A stretch of 64,000 bases of DNA, from NCBI RefSeq assembly GCF_051014685.1, contig NC_135055.1, positions 20,109,501 to 20,173,500 of the forward strand, in the 5' to 3' direction. Positions 36,530 through 48,750 of this stretch are shown here, piece by piece (position 1 is the first letter of the stretch; every line of letters begins with the position of its first letter). The position numbers and the translations under genes were made by a program. The DNA is from Ptiloglossa arizonensis. Lineage: Eukaryota > Arthropoda > Insecta > Hymenoptera > Colletidae. The notes below the pieces were generated by a model. It had not been told where the DNA came from and searched no databases. It was given only the letters and a program-made list of their open reading frames with translations.

Positions 36530-36855
36530 GCGAGTCGAAACATCCGCGACGGCGTTTCCGCTCGGCTTCGGTATGTCGCTTATCTCGCGGGACAGCGTGG
36601 AATGTCACGATTTAGTAGGAGGCTACGACGTCGCGGCAACGAACCCCTCTCTCTCTGAGGCACGCACTCGCTAACTCACTCTCGCGTACACACACTCGCT
36701 AACTCCAACTGTACACGTAACGCAACACTTCCGCAGTCGTCTCGGTGGTAGAAGCCAGTCGCGAGGGACGCGGAGGGTGTACGGGGGGCGTTTAGGGTTG
36801 TCAGTCAAGTAGCGATAGGCGGCACGGCAGAAGCGTGCTACACGCTACTCTCTCC
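36530..36855 (-). CDS. Candidate first exon (5'UTR plus 4 codons), minus strand
   Basis: Between a TATA-like element and a strong donor (CTCGC|GTGAGT, intron from 36529) the minus strand has about 320 bases with no ATG until the one at 36543-36541. That ATG is followed by TTT CGA CTC GC and the donor. The length without an upstream ATG, the TATA box about 30 bp upstream and the consensus donor together resemble a first exon with 5' leader. The exon ends in phase 2, and the next proposed exon (36097-35903) is open in exactly that phase, giving MFRLAGQRQQ and onward. It lies on the same strand as the kinesin and 8 kb upstream of its first recognised exon, so it could be the kinesin 5' end. I see no homology to confirm that, and it could equally be another gene or chance. 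The transcription start is a guess from the TATA position. Confidence 0.25.
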
Positions 36856-36878
36856 GCGGGGCCGAGCAGCGACGCTCG

Positions 36879-36902
36879 CTTATACACAACGGCGTGACGT
36901 AG
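36879..36902 (-). promoter_or_regulatory. Candidate core promoter: TATA box with CRE-like site
   Basis: The minus strand has TATAAG at 36884-36879, preceded about 10 bp upstream by TACGTCAC, half of a cAMP-response-type TGACGTA site (plus-strand TGACGTAG at 36895-36902). The downstream 320 bp is GC-rich and ATG-free and ends in a strong donor. No clear arthropod initiator (TCAGT) sits at the expected distance, so the start-site position is uncertain. Confidence 0.25.
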
Positions 36903-38540
36903 TAATGGCTGTATAATGGCGCGGGTACACGTTATACGCTTAATATCGCGAGTCTCGACGCTACCCGCGGAAAGGAACAACTCGAAATGCTCGGTTACGG
37001 ACTTCTACCTGCTCAACCGAACCCCTACCCCCTCCCCAACCGATCGACCGAGTCCTTTGCTTCGAAACCGAGACGCAAACTTGTCGACGAATTTCCCTTC
37101 GATTTAATTGCATCGAGAGATTTTCCGAGCGTCGCATCACGGCGGTGACTTTGCAAACAGTGGGAAAAAATTCTTTCGCGGATCTCTCCGGGGGAAAACT
37201 AATCTTTTTCGTTCACGGTGGCTGAATATTCGCGTATTTTTCGAAGCTTCGATCCTTCGGCCGGGTCTACGACGGTGGTGATTTTCGAACCGGTGGAAAT
37301 TTCTCTTGGTCGCTATTTTTCCAAAAATTCTTCTCCCTCGGAGTTCGTAGGGAGCCCGTGGTACGGTACTCGTGTATATTTACACGGTCGAGCGTCCCGA
37401 CGAGGCGTTCGTTCCGCGTCGATTAACCCTCCGGGAATCTCGCGACGCGCGACGCAACTCGCGTATAAAAAACCGTTCTTCGACGCTAATCCCGACTTCG
37501 GGCGCGAGATAAACGCCCGTTTCTGTCCTTCGGACGTTAAGCCGTCGGATTATGGCAGTCCAAACACGAGGAGAGCAGCTTGACGGGGCCGCGAGTTACG
37601 AGCGTCATCAATTCCCGCGTTCTCTCCCGTGTGTCTCTGTTCTCGCCGAACGCCTCCAGGCGAATCGGAAAAACTTGAACCGTTTCTCTGATTTATGCGG
37701 ATTAACCCAACGCGGGAAAACGTCGCCGCGCGGATTTCCTACCGAGGATCTCTCCAATTTCTAAACAAACCTTTTCGTGGAAATTGCGCCCCCTTGTGAC
37801 GTACCGACGTTCGTCCTTGCGACGACGAAGACACCTCCGGAGCTTCTAGTTTTTTTTTCTTTTTTTTTTTTCCCAAACGTGGCTACGAACTCTAATATCT
37901 CCAGGAAAAATCATCCCCCCGGTGAAACGCGTATCGTCCGGCCGAACGATTATTACGGAATTCTTCCGAGCGAGCGGAGTCGCGTCGACTTTTCATTCGT
38001 CGATCGTAAAAATAAATGGTTCCGGAATACGGAATCCCCACCCTCCTCACGCCCCCCGTGCGCTCGCAGAAAACACAACCTCCTCCGAGGTACCACGGGT
38101 CAAGCGGGAACAATCGGGGGCCGTTATTACCCGGAACGTTGCCAGATATTGCTCTTCGATCGTGCGTAGCTCTTTTATTATTTTCGTTTCCGTGGCAATC
38201 TCTCCGCAGGACTCGCGACCGAAGAATCGCCCTCCGCGTCCGGTATACAGGAAGCGGAAGACGTCGCGAGCTAAGAAAGAGAAAGAAATTGCTTTTCCAA
38301 AAGGTAAACTAATTTCGATGCCGCTCCGTCCCCGACGAAAACTCACCTACCGCCCACACGGAATCCTTTATCTCTCCAGGTGGTTTATTTTCTCTCGGAA
38401 TCTCTCGGTCGTTGTCGTTTCGCTCTTATTTTCGTCCCTTAACTTCGCTGACCCAATTTCTCATTACGAAAGGACCATCGGGCAACGTCTGGGATATCAT
38501 CGTCTAGCTCGACGAACGACCAACGAACACCGAGAAAGAT

Positions 38541-38573
<33 letters not shown>

Positions 38574-41500
38574 CCTTTTCCAATCCTGAATGCAAATGAA
38601 AGTGGAGCCAAGGATCCTTTGAAGGACCCTTTCATCCTTTGAGCATAATGGCGCGTACCGGGGGTCCATTAAGACTCCGCTCGCTCGTTCTACGGCGAAA
38701 TTTTTCGTCGCTGGCTCTCGCGAAATAATCAAGACGGCTCGATGGCCTGACCCTGACTCCTCGCGTCTTCGTCGTCGTCGTAGTAGTCTTCGAGCGGCCA
38801 GACGAGCCACCCAAACGCGTACCACCATCATCGTCGGATAAATGTTCCCGCGAGCGTCGTTTTTATTGCCACGGGCAGACAGCGAACGCGGAGACACATT
38901 GTCGTCTCTCGTTCGTCTTTTTCATCGAGGTTGCTAGATCGCGCGCGATATCTCGCGATCCGGTGCACGCGTTCTCGTTAAGATTCCTCTTCTCGCAAGA
39001 AAGTCGAGCCGGAGTTAAAATTGCGAGTTAACGGTAACGAGTTCGCGCCAAGGAGCAACGAATGGAGTGTATTCTCGGAGTGCTCGCGAACTGCAATTTC
39101 CGCTGCTTCTTTCGCCAAGGAGAACGCGCCAAGGTCGGTGAATTAACGAATTTAAAGTTTCATTATCGGGCGGCGGCTCACGGTACCCTTCCAGCGGTAC
39201 TCGATGTCCGTTAGCTCCGATAAGTTGATGAACCGATACAATGAAAGTTATCGGAGGGCGCGTTGTCGGTCCCGAGGAGCGTTTCCATCGGTTTTCGTAT
39301 TTCATGCGGGGCAACTGGCCCGCTGCCGTAATCCCTGGTAATTTCGACGTCGAGTAGACTAGTCGAGGTGGGGTAGAGACGTCCCGACGATTGGCTACAC
39401 CTTCAAACGCCGGGAACCGAGCGCACAGGCCGTATACCCGGGAATGTAAATTGCTCGCGTCTGCCTGAAGCCACGGAGCAATAAATCTCGACGGCGAAGA
39501 CGCGACGATTGCCGTCTACCGAGGCGGGGGGATAAAGTCCCGAATCACGCACGAGGATTAAAGACCGTCGAGAAGTTCCCCGATGATCTATGCTTTTTTC
39601 CTTTTTCTTTTTCCCTTTTTTCTCTCCTCTTTCCTTTTTGCCTCGGACGAACGCGCTGTCTCGACGAGATCGACGTCCATCGATCACGCCCGCGCAATCC
39701 GTCGCGCGTTGTTTCTCGCGATAAAGAAACGCGATAAAGGACGCCTCGAACCGAGCGCGAAAACCTATTACGCGCGATCAACCGTTTCAACCTTTCGACG
39801 ACTCGAGCCTCGCGACTACGACCGTTTCGCGTGGAATCGTGTCGTTGAAGAATTTATCAAAATCGATCGTTCGTTAATTCGCAAAATCTCCGTGTCCTGA
39901 TACCACAAGGAAGGATGTAACTCTTCCGTGCGAGAATACGAATCGAAAATATGGTTTTCCAGAACAATTTTCTCCAAGATCGATCCCTACCGAGTACTCG
40001 TCTGGCGCGTCTGTCCATTGCTGGCCAATTCTACTTGCATCGAATGGAAACATCAAACGGACGCGAATTTTCCGACGAATTTTCCAAAACTCGTCTTCAA
40101 CGTTCTCGATGTACTTTTCTGTGCAACGAGCGTATCGATTCTAACGCCAATTACCAGACACCCTGTACACCAGTCCACTGCAACTCGACCGAGACAACGG
40201 TGATCAACACCAGAGGTGAGAAGTATACAAGTGGCGGGTGTATTCCCGACCGTGAGGGTCGAATCGAGGGCTCGGTTCATCGAGAAGGAAACAATCGCGC
40301 CGAGATGGAAAATAATTTCACGGCGTTGGCTCGTTCAAGTACCGCGAGCTTCTTTTCCCAGTTTCTCGGTGAGAAACCATCGGCGTACATCGGATGGTTA
40401 ATATCGCGGCCGGTTCCCTTCGTTACGGCGCCTCGTCACGAAGGGGGTGTCGGTTCCTCGATATGAAAACCGAAAATTACGAGCGACGGGAAAGTTCGAG
40501 CTTTATCTCGGATTTTAGCACATCGATCGTCAGATTGGCCCCACGAGCGGGCGGGGGACGACAGAGCTGGAAAGAGCTCTCCGTATTGCAAAAAATACGT
40601 GCAATTACCAACGACGACAACACCGCGCGACGGTTTTTACGGCCGACCGTCACGCCACACCGATATTATTATCAACCGTTCGTCTCTCTCTCTCTTACTT
40701 TTCCTTTCTTTCCTCTCGTTCCTTTTTCACTCGTTCGTCGAACGCGACTCGAAGGTTCGCGGCCTTGTAAATAATCGCTCACCGAACGGAGCAACCGCGA
40801 ACGCGTCGAACATCGCGTTCGTTAACGATTCGAGGCGCCGCCGATCGCGGAAATTGACGTTGTCGACGTTCTGGTCTTTGATTATTCACTTCTCGTTGAA
40901 AACGTCGCGAAAAATATGCCCGCCTCGGTCAGAACGATGATTACACGGCCGCGTAAACGATCGTGCGTCACGCGAATTCGGCCTCGCTCGATACACGTTC
41001 GGCTCGTTGAGCTTCTTGCGTCGCGACGAGCGAGCTTCTTCCTGTCGTCGTCTCGTGGACGATCTCGACCGGAAACGTACCGAAAACGAGACGAAATTCT
41101 TTTTTCACACGAGATCGTCACCGATGGAAAAATCCACGAACGCTATTCGACAAGTTTATCGCGTTTCTTGCACGACTCTTGAATCGTTAACCGAGTTTAA
41201 TTTATTCATTCCCTCAATAATTAGGTACGGAACACTGTGTATCGTTAATACACTGCCGCGTAAATTAAAGTGATTTCTCGATCGCGGTCGGTTTCCTAGA
41301 CGCTCGAGTTGGCGGCTCTCAGCGATATGGGATAAGTTTCCACGAGATGGGAATTTCACCGACGAGAAAGTTACGAAGAATTTTTCCACGACGGTAGGGG
41401 AAAGACAGGGTCGGATAAATAAATAATAGAGTAACCGGCGGACCCGTTGGTAACCAGACACCGGTGTTTCGCGAAACGAAAATTGTTTCGCTGCAATCGG

Positions 41501-44500
41501 CCAAGGGAGTGTCTCGCGAGGCTGGTAGATACGAAGCGACTGGGATACATTGCGAGCGAGGGGAGGAAAAAAAAAAAAAAAAAAGAAGAGGTGTACGTTA
41601 CCGCGAAATCATCCCGCGCCGCAGGACGGATGGTTTCCTCGTCCACCCCTCGGACGAACGCGCGCGGAGGGGGCGGTGGTGGCGGGAGGGGTCGATGCAG
41701 CGAGAAAAAAAAAATTTACTTTAGCCCTCGTTCCCGCGATGCGCTTAGCATATTCATGCCCCGGCTATCTGGAGTTTTCCGGTGTCTGACCACCGCCACA
41801 CCGCCACCGCCTCCGCTACCGCCATCGCGCGATCCTCTACATATTCATAAACGAACCTGCGATGCACAGAGAGCGCGCGAGTTCTAAGGAGAGCGTGAAT
41901 AAAACAAAAAAGAAAAAAGAAAAAGAAAGAAAGAGAGAAAAGAAGAAGATATCCTCCCGAGCGCAACCGAAGCGGAAACGAGATCTCCGAGGCTACGAAT
42001 CGCCGCGCTCCCGCCCAATCGAATCGTAGTTAATTGTACGCTGTCAGCGGCGGTGAAATTTTTCGCAACGGCTCGCCGTGTTCGACCGGGGAACCCGCGA
42101 GCGAGCTGGTCCGCTTTGACGCGGTGAAAAATGTTGTTTCGTCGACTGGTAATCTCGTTCCCGCGTGTTCACGCGTCGCGAGGTTCCGCGATCCCGACTA
42201 GCTGCGGAAATTTACCAACGTTTTCGTGCCGCGATGGTCCCGAGGAGAATTCGAAAGATCGAGAGAGAGTAGAAGACGAGTACCTACTCGAACGTGGAAT
42301 AGGGAAAAAGTGACGTCGGTTCGGTGAGTTTTCTCTCGATTTTCGAAAAACGTCGATTGAACGAGACGCACTCGGAAATTCGCTGTTCGATGTGTAACGT
42401 AAAACGAAGAACGCATAAAATGTACTAATTCCATTCCGAACGATTTGTCGTTGAAATCGTTCGGGGTTCGGCTCTCGTCGGAGCATTATTTAAATACCTC
42501 AATTCGTGAAATTCGATTCGTTGGAAATGTTCTATCGAAAATGGCTCGGCCGCGGTAAAATAAATATATTACTGTTTCCATCGGCGGGGAGAGAGAAAAA
42601 AAAAAAGAAAAAAAAAAAAAAAAATAGGGGACGCGTTCGTTCGTCGCGAGCATCCGTATCGAGTTTTGCGTCGCCTGTTTATATTCCGCGTTAATGGTAA
42701 TAATAATACCACCGGCACCACGATGGTTGCTCGGAGCCAAGAATCCACTGAACGCTCGAACGAACGCACAACTGCGACTCGCCGATCGATACTCGCCGCG
42801 CGAAGCGTATTTGACCTCGATCGAAACCGAGAAGGGCGGTCAAGTGATACGTCCCGGTGCGTGGTCAGACGCGAGCGCAACCCGTTCAATTATATCTCCG
42901 ATTACACGCTCGCTCGTCCCAAAGACATTCTTCTCTCTCTGATTTCGAGCTGCTGTTTGCACGCGCGAGCGGCGTTACACGAAAACGACAGTTTAGCGTT
43001 TCCAGCCGTATCCGGTGTCACGTATGATGCATATCGCGCCCCGGGGCCACGGCTGTGAGCGCGGAGAGCGCGGAGAGCGACGAGGACGACCGAGAACGAG
43101 ACCGAAAGGCCGAGCGGAGTACAATGACTTAGATCGCGGTGTGCACGTACTGTTTCTTTTTTCTTTTTTTTTTATACCGAACGAAAACAATGCGCACCGA
43201 GCGTACACCCGCTGAACGTAACCTTTGCAACGGAGTTAATAAAGAGTAGACGAGAGGAAAAATAGAAATATACGCGAGCACGGTTTCGCTGCGTTTGTAC
43301 ATCCTCGACGTTCAACAATTTTCCATTTTCTCGTACACGATTTCACGATTTATATTCCACTCGATTCCTAAGAAACTTAGTCAAAATTAAAGGAACGAAA
43401 CAAAGTAGACAAGAGTACGCTTCGGTACTTGTTCGACCCGAGCCTCTCGAGTCTAGCCATTGCGTACAACTTGAAAATTTACAATCCACTACGTTCCGCG
43501 AATCCTGTCGATCTACGGTACTCTCGCGAGACACTAGAGAAAAGAATCTAATCTTAATTTACCCGTTCGTTAGTCTTCTCTGAATGTATCGTACCGAGCC
43601 AATGGGCTATCGATTGCACAGTTCGGTACGTATCCTAGCCGCGAAGCGTCTGGTTGCAGAGACGCAGTGTCGCAGTGGAATCGTCGCGTCTATGGTCGGA
43701 CCGAGGCACCCTGTCGCGCGCGCAATACGCGACAACTCGTCGAATATATCATTCCGCTCGATGTATCCGATCGTTGCGCTCGAACTTCGTTCCGTTTCCC
43801 GTGTTCCCCGTCCCCTGGCGCGTCCTCCCCGTGGACGAGCGTCGCGAATGAGGAAAAAAAAGAAAAAAAGAGAAGAGAAAAAAAAAATCGAAGCGTTTCC
43901 GCGCGTATTGAATTACCCTTGCCGGCGAGGGGTGGGTCGGGTACCACCGCAGCTGCATCCTTCACCCGCGAAATACACCTGGAGCCTTCAACAGGTACCG
44001 GCGTCGTCTACCTTCCACCCCTCCCGCCCCTTCGGCCCCGTTTCCATCGCGTAGACGCGTTCTCGCGCGTAAACGATCACTCGATCGAGCGAAAGGGAAA
44101 CACGACGAGGCGATACCACCGAGGGGGATGAAATACGGAGATCCGGAACAAACGCGCGCGTCCTCGCGGCGAACGATTTCCGCGGAGAGTTTTATTGCCG
44201 GTAGAACCGAGAAAGTCTGGCAGCCGCACACGCCGAGAGTCGTTCCTCTACACCGTAGCTTTGCTACGAATCGCGCAGACTGCGCGCCGCATCTACGTGA
44301 ATTCCACGGGAAAATATTATATTTCTTTGTGGGAAAAATCGGCGGGACTGTTGGACGATATTCGGCGATCGTGGTGAGCAGCGAGCGCGTGTTTAAACGT
44401 ATCGCGAAAGATCGACGCGAGACGGGAAAATCATTGACTTCATCTGCAGCGGGGAGAGAAAAGAAAATATTGCACGATTCTTCGGGCTGTTTCGATACGT

Positions 44501-45315
44501 CGATCGCGGAGATCTGACCGAGAAAATCGTCGAGTTCACCACGTAGGTGAATAGCGAAATGAAAATTTTCCACGATTATACAGTGTTTCGATACTGAACG
44601 TTTTCATAGGGATTACCTCTGATTTTTAAAGCTATCACCCGGTGAAGACGTCGCGAAATTGTTGGATTTAAATTTAGCTTTTCAGCTCGGGCGTGAAGTC
44701 ATCCGCGCGAGGGTAGAACCGCGCCAGGGAGAAACTCCCGGCCCCCGTGCGGCAACGAAGTTGTTCAACTATCGAAGTTAACGGACCACTTTCTTATTCG
44801 GTGATCCGTTGTTTCCCACTTTTCCGTTCCCGCAACTTTCGCGGCGGTTTAATCTTGGATGGCGGGTGCGCCGCGGGTCGTTAAAGTGGCTTCGCCGCGG
44901 TGCGCCCGTGCAAATTCATAATTCATAAGCTCGCGGCGCTTTCGCATTGAAATCGCCGCGGGAATACGCACCGTAACGATCTCCGATAATGGCGCGATTT
45001 AGATTGTTTCCTGACGAACCATCCCCGTTCGCCCGTATCGGGACTGGAATACGGTCTCGGTGCAACGACGAGACGGCAACTCGGAACGATCGGTGCTCTT
45101 CGACGCGGAGAAACCGTTTATAAAAAATACTACGCCCTTCGCGAGGAAACATCCCCCTTTTAGGGGTAATTGGCTACTTATTCTCCGGGACAGGACGCGG
45201 TGAAACGTCCCGATGCCTCGAGTACGTTGCAACGACGCTCTATTTGGAATCTTTTCCACCAGAAATTTCACGAATCGTGTCGCTAGAAATTAGCAAGAAA
45301 CGACGGTGTGTCTTC
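36903..45315. other. No gene recognised
   Basis: Mixed-composition DNA with AG, poly-A/T (37850-37871, 41567-41584, 42597-42625, 43854-43889) and other simple repeats. No splice-bounded frame with a recognisable domain was found on either strand. Confidence 0.5.
38538..38573 (+). repeat. (AG)n microsatellite
   Basis: About 13 consecutive AG units after an AGAGAAAG lead-in. Confidence 0.85.
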
Positions 45316-45760
45316 GAGTAACCGAGCAACTTGCACTCGGAGAAGATTACTTTCGATTACTTACGGTGAAGATTACTATCTGCCCTCGTGTATTATTCGT
45401 TCAGAGACTCGGATTTAATCATAGGAAGGTAGCGTGCATTAACGGCTCGAATATTGTTCATTCTACGTTTAGAGTCGACTTTGAAGAGCTGCTTACGCGA
45501 ATATTGTCTCTGTCTCCGCGATCTTCAGCTCGGAGTCTCTCTTCGCGGAACAGGGTCGTCGTTCTCGCTCGTTTCGCGAGTTTACGATCGTCTCGCGATC
45601 GATTCTCGAGAGCACGGACGATCGTAAAAAGAGACGATCTTCCTCGTATCGGCGCTGTTCGATCGAGAAGTCGAAATCGAATGGCTCTCCAGACGGATCG
45701 CGGAGGCTGGTTCGAAATCTGTCTCGTAAAGAGATTAACGGGAACACACCGTGCGCGAGG
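45316..45760. repeat. Dispersed repeat copy 1 (related to 48281-48605)
   Basis: Shared blocks with the segment near 48.3-48.6 kb, in the same order, are GAGCAACTTGCACTCG, then CAGCTCGG...TCTGCGGAAC, GTCGTCGTTCT, GATTCTCGAGAACACGG and CGATCTTCCTCG, followed by GAAATCGAATCG and CTGTCTCGTAAA. Divergence is considerable and there are small indels. No transposase or reverse-transcriptase frame and no terminal repeats are visible, so the family is unknown. Confidence 0.55.
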
Positions 45761-45951
45761 CACTCCGAACGCTCTCCCGAACGCGCATAATTCCACTCGG
45801 ATGGAAAAATGAAATAAAAAAAATAATAAAAAAAAAGTGGGATTTCTACAAGTCCGAAACAATCGAGTGCAGGCTCGTCGAGCTGTCAAAGCCTGTGGCC
45901 GAGCGGGCTGCGAGCTGACGAGCGTCGTTTCGTAATTTCATAAAAAAAAAA

Positions 45952-45969
45952 CGGGGCTCGCGAGCCCCG
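45952..45969. repeat. Perfect 18-bp palindrome
   Basis: CGGGGCTCGCGAGCCCCG directly follows an A10 tract. It could extrude as a cruciform; no element boundaries were found around it. Confidence 0.6.
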
Positions 45970-47510
45970 GTGTCGCTCGAGGACGAGGCCCGGTCGCCGG
46001 TGGCCATTCAGATTTTCAAATTCAACCGGACGGATTATGCAAAACGCGGCTGTGCCCGGCTGGAAAATTGATTCGATTGTTCCGCCAGCGGCAAACATAG
46101 ACACGCGGACAGGAGCCGCGAGAATCGAGCTCAAGACACTTTAGCCGATGTTCCCTGGCGTTAATTTGTTCGCGACTCGATATTGGAAAATGTAACTCGA
46201 TTATCGAGAACCCTGTCATCGGATGAACCTACCAACGGAGAACGAATTAACGCGTTGCAAGAATTCGTCGTCTAACGCAACGTGGAAGCGATCCCACGAA
46301 ACGGGACAGGGTTGAAAATATCACACCCTCGACGACGTTTAATCGCAATATTTTACGCTCGCGAGAAACGCAACGAGCCGAGAAACGAGCATTTCTTTTC
46401 CGTGAGGAAACGAGACACTTTGGAAACTTACACGAATAAAAAATGTACAAGATACCTCGTCGATACAAAAGAAAATTAAATACTCTGTATTTTCAATCGC
46501 GGTACTTTGTCCGTGAAAAAATGTAAAATGTATCCGAACGTTCTACGGGTCTACGATTACGCGAGCCACTGCACCAAAGAACAAATTAATCGGCTGCGAG
46601 TCTTTTTACAACGTACCGGGTAAAGGTACGATTCGAGCAGCCCTCCCCTAACCGGTGCGTCGGGGTTCGGTAAATCCTCTGTCCTCTTTTTCACCCCCGG
46701 CCGTCCCTCGCCGGCCTTGTACAGCGCGTGTTCCCTTGCATTCTGATTCCGACCCGCATTCGCTATTCTTTTTGCCCGGTCGCCGCTAATGGTTTAATCA
46801 CGATGCAATTACGTTCGCGTTTCATTCGCTCAACGGGTCAGGTTGTCGGCTTCCGAACCACGCGCGCGAGTTTAATTCGTTCCGCAACCGAGAACGATTC
46901 GACGAGCTAATTCACCGAGTTATTTCTTCGCGGCGACGCAGCAACCACCCCCACCCCACCGGTCTCGGCCCCGGGGGGTGGTGAGACGCGAAAAAACGCG
47001 ATTCGTGCTCCGAAAAATCCTTTCCCCGCGAGACGACGACACGCGCCATCGGGACGCGCGCCTCGAAAGAAAAACGACGAAAAAATAAAATAAAACGAAC
47101 ACAGGTACACGATTTCCCACCCCTGACGGGTGCGTTTTTCATCCCCTCCCGGTAACACGACCCTGTTCGCGGTTTCTCCTTTTCTCCCGGTCTGCGCTGG
47201 AATTTTTTTCAATGCTCACCGCGACCGGATCTCGTTAATTAATAGTACACCGAACGCGCGACGAGCTACGCGACATAATTGGCCGCGAAACGACGCGGCG
47301 GGGATCGAGGTCGAGGATTCCTCGGTTCGGAAGACGGACAGAGACACCGAGACCAGACGTTGCGAGTTTCTAACGGTTGAATTCTCTGCCGGTGGAATTT
47401 TCTTCTTTTTTCTTCCGTTTCGCTCCGCGACTGCCGGCGAGTTAATTTTCCACGGGATTTCTCCGCGACGATACGGTTCGCGCGATTTCCACGCGACGTT
47501 CAAGAGGACA

Positions 47511-47562
47511 GAGATAGATAGATAGATAGAGATATATATACATGTAGAGAGAGAGAGAGAGT
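47511..47562 (+). repeat. Compound (GATA)n-(TA)n-(GA)n microsatellite
   Basis: GATA x4, then TATATATA, then CATGTAGAGAGAGAGAGAG. Confidence 0.85.
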
Positions 47563-48011
47563 TGTTTCAAACGCGATAATTCACGAGCGTTCGAGCGAAA
47601 GACGCGCGACTTGAATCGACGCTCGCGGGCAGCGATACGCGTTATCGGTGCGGTAACGTCAACGCGTGCGCGGCCTCGCTCGATGAAATTTACACCGGTG
47701 TCCCTATAAATTTATACACGTTGCGCGGCCCAGCCGTTAATTTCCCAGCTCGTAAACCACCGGGCAAACCAGCCGGCGCGGTGGCGTGTTACCGTTTCAC
47801 CCGGGGACTTCTTAAAACAAGTTCCGCGGCTGTACGTGGCTGGCTAGGGTGGTTTCCAACCCTTCGGAGAAAGGGTTGCAAAACATCCGCTCGAGTTTTC
47901 AAGGACGTTGAACACGCGGCCGCCTCGCGAACGGCCACCCGGGATGAATGTTTTCGGGAAGGTGGAGAGATCTCCCGGGGTACGTCCGGGGCACGCAACA
48001 CGGCTCGCGAC

Positions 48012-48150
48012 GATTAATATTAATCCGGGACGGTGAGCAACATTAATATCAATGTGGAAAATGGCAGCGACCGTGGAAAACCCCGCGAAGGGAACACCGA
48101 GTGTCTGGAGATCGCGCGCCAGACCTCTTGATAAAGACGTAAATGCTAAC
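48012..48150. repeat. Duplicated segment, left copy (partner 48615-48750)
   Basis: ATTAATATTAAT followed by GTGAGCAACATTAATATC, a GGAAAA/GGAGAT variable stretch, GACCTCTTGATAAAGACG and AAATGCTAA recurs 603 bp to the right with about 20-30 percent divergence. The two copies bracket the repeat at 48281-48605, so the bracketing pair could be long flanking repeats of one composite element. Confidence 0.65.
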
Positions 48151-48280
48151 TTTGAGTAATTAGAATCTTCGCGTAACGGGGTAACCTGCCCTCGAAGGTA
48201 GATCGTCGTTTCGCGAATAGTAAGAAAATGCTAATTTCTTACTATTCGAGCAATTGGAAGCTAAAGCAATTGGAGCATTC

Positions 48281-48605
48281 GAGCAACTTGCACTCGAAGG
48301 TGGATCGTCGCTCCGTGAACAGTGCTCGTTATTTTTTGCGTACATCCATAAGTACGTTCTATGTCATATTCGCATTCAGTTCCGACTCTGGGAAGCTTAC
48401 ACCGCGAACACGGTTTTCTTCCCTCCGCTATTTCCAGCTCGGGATTGTCCCTCTGCGGAACAACATCGTCGTTCTTAGGGTCGTGATTGATTCTCGAGAA
48501 CACGGCCGACGATAAAACGGGGGCGACGGGTCGTCGATCTTCCTCGATCGAAGCGTCAAAATCGAATCGAATCGGTCGCAATCTCTCGTAAACGGACGAA
48601 CGGGA
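48281..48605. repeat. Dispersed repeat copy 2 (related to 45316-45760)
   Basis: This is the second copy of the segment described at 45.3-45.8 kb. It also has an internal duplication: CTCGAAGGTAGATCGTCG near 48192 and CTCGAAGGTGGATCGTCG near 48293, about 100 bp apart, each followed by a GTGAACAGT/GCGAATAGT motif. Confidence 0.55.
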
Positions 48606-48614
48606 ACTCGAGAC

Positions 48615-48750
48615 ATTAATATTAATCTATCGGGCGATGAGCAACATTAATATCGATATGGAGATCGGGGGAGAACCAGCGGGAACGAGGACCGACCGGG
48701 CTCGTGTCGGCAGCCGAGACCTCCCGATAAAGGCGAAAATGGTAATTTCG
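48615..48750. repeat. Duplicated segment, right copy (partner 48012-48150)
   Basis: Direct-orientation partner of 48012-48150. It starts ATTAATATTAATC and ends GACCTCCCGATAAAGGCGAA followed by AATGGTAAT. Confidence 0.65.
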
